Below are positions 59,879 to 64,000 of a stretch of 64,000 bases of DNA, one piece after another; within the stretch, counting starts at the first letter, position 1; every line of letters begins with the position of its first letter. The notes below the pieces were generated by a model, which saw only the letters and a list, made by a program, of their open reading frames with translations, had not been told where the DNA came from and did no database searches. A program made the translations under genes and the position numbers. The stretch is from Paenibacillus durus (GTDB lineage Bacteria; Bacillota; Bacilli; Paenibacillales; Paenibacillaceae), in NCBI RefSeq assembly GCF_000756615.1, contig NZ_CP009288.1, positions 4,154,001-4,218,000 of the forward strand. The letters run 5' to 3'.

Positions 59879-61489
59879 TTATAACGAGGTTGGGGGCGGC
59901 ACTTCTAAGGCTTCATAAAGTTCCATTTGCCGTTTGGTGATCTCGCCAAATTGCACCTCACATCCCGGCCGTTCATAACATTCAATGACATCGAGTTCAT
60001 CCAGCAGTCCCTGCAGGGTATATCGCTGGAACAATTGCTTCTCTTGCATGACTTTCTTGATGTAAGACAAATAAATCAGGGCCACAAACTCGACAAACAG
60101 TTTTCCGTCCAAGCTCCGCTCGGAAGAAACCTCCATCCGGCGAAAGTTGAGGCGATCTTTCAAATTTCCAAATGCTTTCTCAATCACATCTTTATTACGG
60201 TAGGTAGACAACGCTTGGATCGGATCTTTGATCTCATTGCTGAGAAGCGCGAAATACCCATTGTTGCTCGCCGCTGCATCGATCGCTTCCTGTTTGGGCT
60301 TGATGCTCACTCCACGTTTGGGCGTGGCCTTCACTTCAAAGTATTTGGCATACATCTTTTCATGGGCAGGATCGCGTTTTCCACTCTCCAATTCTTGCTT
60401 CAACTTGGTCAGCAACCGATTGAGCTTGTTTGCCTCATCCGCTTCTTTTTCTTTGTTGAAGTACAGGTGCAGATACGCCCTGCGCTCTTCTTTCACCACA
60501 TCCTTTTTGTAAGGCCGACTCTGCTCATACTGCCAGGTGATCGTAGTCGAGTAGGCATGCAAATTATGATCGGGATGGAAGGTTTCCCATTTGTGCAACT
60601 GCGGCTTCGCGGCTTCCAGTTCCTGCTGCACGTATTTCAGTGTGACACGTACCCCAATGAGGAATTTAAGATGATGCTGGTACATCGCGTTGACGTTCGC
60701 CTCACTGTAAAATCCGCGATCCATGACCAGCTTGATCTTCTTGTACGTAAAGAAATCCAAGTCTGCCAGCAGCTTTTTCATCGTCTGGACATCCGTAATG
60801 TTGCCCGGGAGCTTGCGGTAATAGAAAGGCAAATTAGACTGTTCCCCGAATAACAAAGCCAAATTCAATTGAGGCAAAAGATCGTGTTCCTTGTTCTTCC
60901 CATATTTGACTTGCTTCAAGCTTTCGGAGTAGCTGGATAACGTCGTGGTATCGTATGCCCAATATTCCTGCTCGGCTCGGCGGCGGCTCTGTAAACGAAA
61001 GAAGCGTTCACGGGCTTCTTCGGTAATCGAGGCAAAGAAATCGCTGCTGCGCTGGGACGGAATCTCTTTCCCATACGGATGACAATGGGTCAATGCCCAT
61101 TTGGAAAATCGCATCAGCGGGTTATGATCTTCCAAAATCAAGTAGAAGGCAATGGATAGAAGCTGTTTATCGCATTCAGGAAAACATTGTTTCAAGTCTG
61201 CCGTAATGCCGAGCTTATCCCCGATGGCGTCGAGCAAATAGGTAGCCCCAGCGTAGAGACGTTTCGTCTCGGTTGCAGGAACAGGGCCGGGCTTGCGTGC
61301 GGGTTCTGGCTCCGCAAGTCTTTTGGATGGAAGCAGTTCACCGGTATGCGGGTCCAGTTTGCCAATGCAAACGCGGCGACTGCGGGATTGTTGTTTGGCT
61401 TTATCCCAGTAGTTCTCGGACTCGTAGACGTATGTAATGCCGTTCTTTTTATTCTTCAGATAGACCAATGCCATGTGTAATCTCCCCAT
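59879..61489 (-). CDS. IS1634-family transposase (DDE)
   Basis: 536 residues. The DDE_Tnp_1 core is visible as YDTTTLSSYSESLKQVKYGK, LVMDRGFYSEANVNAM and DPIQALSTYRNKDVIEKAF (last acidic Glu). N-terminal part VYLKNKKNGITYVYES is typical. ATG 61489 and its ribosome site lie inside a 44-bp perfect palindrome, so translation could be blocked by a hairpin when the gene is read from outside. Complete. Confidence 0.93.
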   Translation of the reverse strand: MGRLHMALVYLKNKKNGITYVYESENYWDKAKQQSRSRRVCIGKLDPHTGELLPSKRLAEPEPARKPGPVPATETKRLYAGATYLLDAIGDKLGITADLKQCFPECDKQLLSIAFYLILEDHNPLMRFSKWALTHCHPYGKEIPSQRSSDFFASITEEARERFFRLQSRRRAEQEYWAYDTTTLSSYSESLKQVKYGKNKEHDLLPQLNLALLFGEQSNLPFYYRKLPGNITDVQTMKKLLADLDFFTYKKIKLVMDRGFYSEANVNAMYQHHLKFLIGVRVTLKYVQQELEAAKPQLHKWETFHPDHNLHAYSTTITWQYEQSRPYKKDVVKEERRAYLHLYFNKEKEADEANKLNRLLTKLKQELESGKRDPAHEKMYAKYFEVKATPKRGVSIKPKQEAIDAAASNNGYFALLSNEIKDPIQALSTYRNKDVIEKAFGNLKDRLNFRRMEVSSERSLDGKLFVEFVALIYLSYIKKVMQEKQLFQRYTLQGLLDELDVIECYERPGCEVQFGEITKRQMELYEALEVPPPTSL

Positions 61490-61523
61490 TCCACGTTATA
61501 ATTATAACGTGGAATGGGGAGAT
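61480..61523. repeat. 44-bp perfect palindrome over the transposase start
   Basis: The left half ATCTCCCCATTCCACGTTAT + AA is followed by its exact complement TTATAACGTGGAATGGGGAG + AT. The start codon and ribosome site are within the stem. Confidence 0.9.
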
Positions 61524-61671
61524 TTGCCAAGGTTTTTCGATAAAAAAGCCCGAGGCTACAAGGTTTTCACAGATTCCTCGTTATAATTTCGCGGGAATGC
61601 AGGTACAAAGTAGACCTTCATAAATTTTAACTAATACAGGTACATTGATATTTCTGGATTATGCTGAAGAG

Positions 61672-62301
61672 TCACGAAAATTGCCAAAAACCTGCAACTG
61701 GATTTTGGATCTCATCACTTATTATTTGGGCGAATATATACAAAGCTCCAAAACCAAAAGGATAATTGTAGTTCCCTTTAAGCAGAGCATCCGGATAACC
61801 ATCTTCATCTACTTGGAACAAAAAATCAAATGAGTCTTCCCTTATTTTCGAAAAATAGTACTCCTTATCTTGAATAAGTCTCGGGGCTCCACCAAATTTA
61901 ATGAGAAAAGATTGATCCCTAGATTCTTTGTCGTTGATTAGTTCACCATCTGTAATGGAATGTTTTATAAGTCCTGGGTGATTAAAAAAATCTTTGGTGC
62001 TTTCTGTTGTCGTTGGATGCTCAATAACCTGAATCGAACAATTGGGATAAATATTGTTTTCTAGATACTCCTCAAAATCAGAGGGGATGAAAACGGAAAA
62101 CATTCGGCTACTTTCAAATGGATTAACCAAACTTAAATAAAAATAATGTTTGTTTCCATTTTTGTTTACTATTTCAGACTTGTCGTCAAAGAACAATGGC
62201 GCTCTTCCGCCTATCCAACTTGTGCAAGTTTCAATAGGCAGGCTTGCTTGAAAAACCATACACTGGGTTCTTTCTTCGAAAACTTTCTTGAAATTAGTCA
62301 T
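61672..62301 (-). CDS. putative immunity protein
   Basis: 209 residues (ATG 62301). Features: FFNHPGLIKHSITDGELIND, FLIKFGGAPRLIQDKEYYFS and NYPFGFGALYIFAQIISDEI. The overall pattern (beta strands, Gly-rich FLxKFGG, acidic FLFQVDEDG) could belong to a YwqG/DUF1963-like fold, a fold used by toxin-immunity proteins, but this is weak. Its start overlaps the TGA of the toxin-like remnant by ATGA, which is strong context. Low GC (about 37-40% by eye). Confidence 0.6.
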   Translation of the reverse strand: MTNFKKVFEERTQCMVFQASLPIETCTSWIGGRAPLFFDDKSEIVNKNGNKHYFYLSLVNPFESSRMFSVFIPSDFEEYLENNIYPNCSIQVIEHPTTTESTKDFFNHPGLIKHSITDGELINDKESRDQSFLIKFGGAPRLIQDKEYYFSKIREDSFDFLFQVDEDGYPDALLKGNYNYPFGFGALYIFAQIISDEIQNPVAGFWQFS

Positions 62302-62570
62302 GGACATTTTATGAATCCATGTGCTTTTGCATGTGCAATTGCTTGATTTCTTAAATCCATTACTTTATCAGTAGCAAATGCTTTTGCTTCCAAAGGATCC
62401 ATTCCCCTCTCTATTAATCCTTCCATAATTGCGCGCCTTGCAATTGCGGCATTACGATTAATATTTTTTAGAGCGCTTTGCTTAGTTAATACATCTTTCT
62501 TTAAAAGGTTATTCGGATTTTATGGTGGGAATTAGGATTATAATTTCCAGTATTGTACCCAACCCTAACA
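62298..62570 (-). pseudogene. toxin C-terminus remnant
   Basis: The readable frame (62519 to 62298) gives NLLKKDVLTKQSALKNINRN, IARRAIMEGLIERGMDPLEA and KVMDLRNQAIAHAKAHGF, then TGA overlapping the immunity ATG. Directly upstream another frame reads VGYNTGNYNPNSHHK, separated by one base at an AAAA run. So this is a frameshifted, N-terminally truncated end of a polymorphic toxin. The catalytic role is not recognised. Confidence 0.55.
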
Positions 62571-63425
62571 ATTATGGAGATCGAGAAAAGTGGTTCCTGT
62601 AACCGTTGACAGATATCTTTCCAGTTTTACCCTTGTTACTGTGAGAGGCGTGTAAATCATCACTCTTATATCGGGATCATTGGGGGCTTGGAGGGTAATA
62701 TGCTCAAACTCCAAGTGTCCCATTATAGGATGTTCCATTTCTTTATGTCCTTCAAGAGAACTGGGAACTTCGTGAAGCGGCCATAACTGGTTAAACTCAG
62801 GATTTTCCCGTTTAAGATCTTCGATTAATCCCTCGAACGACGAGTTTTCAACATAGCGAGCTCTTGCAGTATGGAACTCCGCTACTACCCCCCGTGCGAG
62901 CTGTTCCCAATCTCGAAAGCGTTCCTTCCTTGCTGGGCTGGTGAAAAGACGCCAGATTAAATTGAAATCATGAGGCGGCGACGGTTGGGAAATAGAGAAA
63001 ACCTCATTTGCAGCTTTATTCCATGCCAGAAAGTCCCACCGTCTTCCTAAGACATATGCAGGAGTCAGATTGAGGTCATCTAACATCCTTTGGAGTGCTG
63101 GTTCGATAATTTCTTCGGGAGGAAACAAGTGAGGAGGCAGCGATTCTCCGGCGAGAAGAAAAAGATGACGGCGTTCATTGGGACTGAGTCTGAGAGCCAA
63201 AGCAAGACTTTCCAGCACTTGCACCGAGGGATGTACATCACGTCCTTGCTCCAACCACATGTACCAAGAGGTGCCGATATTTGCAAGCTGTGCTACTTCT
63301 TCGCGGCGTAACCCATGTGTTCGGCGGCGAGTGCCATGTGGTAATCCAACATCATCAGGAGAAAGGCAAGCCCTCCGTTTACGTAAAAAATCACCGAGAG
63401 CAGAGCGACGCTCGCTATCGTTCAT
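62565..63425 (-). CDS. MmyB-type helix-turn-helix regulator
   Basis: 286 residues. The N-terminal XRE domain is HGLRREEVAQLANIGTSWYM and WLEQGRDVHPSVQVLESLAL; the C-terminal half is the MmyB/MltR-like ligand domain (ILGRRWDFLAWNKAANEVF-like, here VLGRRWDFLAWNKAANEVF, and ARYVENSSFEGLIEDL). It is divergent from the short-chain dehydrogenase gene at 63649, which is the usual arrangement in which the regulator controls an SDR. Confidence 0.88.
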   Translation of the reverse strand: MNDSERRSALGDFLRKRRACLSPDDVGLPHGTRRRTHGLRREEVAQLANIGTSWYMWLEQGRDVHPSVQVLESLALALRLSPNERRHLFLLAGESLPPHLFPPEEIIEPALQRMLDDLNLTPAYVLGRRWDFLAWNKAANEVFSISQPSPPHDFNLIWRLFTSPARKERFRDWEQLARGVVAEFHTARARYVENSSFEGLIEDLKRENPEFNQLWPLHEVPSSLEGHKEMEHPIMGHLEFEHITLQAPNDPDIRVMIYTPLTVTRVKLERYLSTVTGTTFLDLHNC

Positions 63426-63648
63426 CTCAACCCCTCCTCATCCTAGTACTCAGAAACCTATGATTAAGCAACCTCTAGTCTTAAGGTTTTTTAATAAGTA
63501 TACTCATGCATAGCAAGTGAATCAATCTAACAAGAAGCTTGGGGGGATAAATGGACGGACCGACATTTCCTTCAAAAATGACAAATAAAACATCAATACT
63601 GCGGTAACTCTGATACAATCTAACAATACGGCAAAAAGGAGAATTCAT

Positions 63649-64000
63649 ATGACAACAATACATCCCAATAACTCAAACGCCACGGGACAATTGCTGGCCA
63701 ATAAGGTGGCACTGATTACAGGTGCCAGCCGGGGAATCGGCGCCGCCGCGGCCAAGCAGTTCGCGCTGGAGGGTGCCACAGTGACGCTTGTCGCGAGAAC
63801 GGAATCGGATCTGCGCAAAGTAGTGGATGAAATTACAGCGGAAGGCGGAAGTGCCGACTACGTTATAGCCGATCTTGCAGACGCGAAAAGTATCGAACAG
63901 GCGGTCCAGACGACGGTCGAGCGGCATGGCCGCCTCGATATCGCATTCAATAACGCTGGTATTGCCATCGGCTTATCACCGATGATTGATGAAAAGGAAG
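63649..64000 (+). CDS. short-chain dehydrogenase/reductase, partial at window end
   Basis: The window holds 117 codons. NAD(P)-binding motif VALITGASRGIGAAAAKQFA, then GATVTLVARTESDLRKVVDE, IADLADAKSIEQAV and the structural RLDIAFNNAGIAIG. Catalytic Ser/Tyr/Lys would lie beyond the window. ATG 63649 is 6 nt after AAAAGGAG. The extended -10 TGATACAAT (63611-63619) lies in front. Substrate unknown. Confidence 0.92.
   Translation, partial: MTTIHPNNSNATGQLLANKVALITGASRGIGAAAAKQFALEGATVTLVARTESDLRKVVDEITAEGGSADYVIADLADAKSIEQAVQTTVERHGRLDIAFNNAGIAIGLSPMIDEKE

Larger units (their letters stand above)
59861..61603 (-). mobile_element. IS1634-family insertion sequence, 1743 bp
   Basis: Inverted ends CCTGGATTCCCGCCAAAATT... 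(59861) and, inverted, CCTGCATTCCCGCGAAATTA... (ending 61603) match at most of 28-29 positions. The target duplication TACAAA flanks both sides (59855-59860 and 61604-61609). The perfect duplication means a recent, unrearranged insertion. Confidence 0.9.

Noticed and set aside
59927..60853. 308-codon open frame opposite the IS1634 transposase
   Set aside because: Antisense to an intact DDE transposase; hydrophobic/Phe-rich composition arises from the reverse frame.
1..64000. CRISPR array or prophage
   Set aside because: No regularly spaced direct repeats with unique spacers, and no integrase, portal, terminase or capsid genes were seen.

Overview
The window looks like chromosomal DNA of a Paenibacillus-type spore-forming Firmicute. 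The evidence is strong AGGAGG-type ribosome sites, many TTG and GTG starts, Bacillales families (DUF1540, YitT, YetF/DUF421, DUF1657, UppP) and intrinsic terminators after most transcription units. The assignment to Paenibacillus is inference from gene content; there is no rRNA marker here.

Layout. 1-19.8 kb is mostly housekeeping and accessory genes: B12-riboswitch-controlled metE, uppP, a small Hanks kinase, a YitT membrane protein with a possible leader peptide, an AI-2E-type exporter, ung, an RNase H-like protein, and a minus-strand run of acetyltransferases, methyltransferases and small-molecule phosphotransferases, several of them broken. 19.8-25.1 kb is a methionine operon (aminotransferase, metQ, metN, metI, FAD-linked oxidase) behind a good sigma-A promoter. 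25.4-35.6 kb holds small regulator/effector pairs: TauE/SafE exporter, MarR, MATE exporter, ArsR with a methyltransferase, mtlD with a HAD phosphatase, and TetR opposite an HXXEE membrane protein.

35.7-48.2 kb is the centrepiece: a probable single minus-strand operon for an exported [NiFe] hydrogenase. In transcription order it encodes two tandem small subunits (a 980-bp duplication), one large subunit, a maturation protease, HypA, HypB, TatA, two dissimilar TatC proteins, HypF, HypC, HypD, HypE and a NiCoT nickel transporter. It therefore carries nickel uptake, cofactor assembly, subunit processing and its own twin-arginine export parts, but no cytochrome b or other membrane electron acceptor. 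The two small subunits are nearly identical over the first two thirds and diverge in the C-terminal third that holds the distal and medial Fe-S clusters.

48.5-64 kb is accessory and partly decayed. It has a tRNA-Leu pseudogene, an Rhs-like fragment, an IS3-family element, a phage-hub-like fragment, an IS1634-like element with a 6-bp target duplication, and a toxin C-terminus/immunity remnant. Between them (51.9-58.5 kb) lies a coherent cluster: an interrupted Cys-rich copper-binding protein (in-frame TGA), two YetF/DUF421 proteins around a CopD-like membrane protein, five helical mini-proteins of 59-67 residues, a sulfite-oxidase-like molybdoenzyme and a cell-wall-binding-repeat-like protein. 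I saw no CRISPR array, rRNA or intact tRNA.
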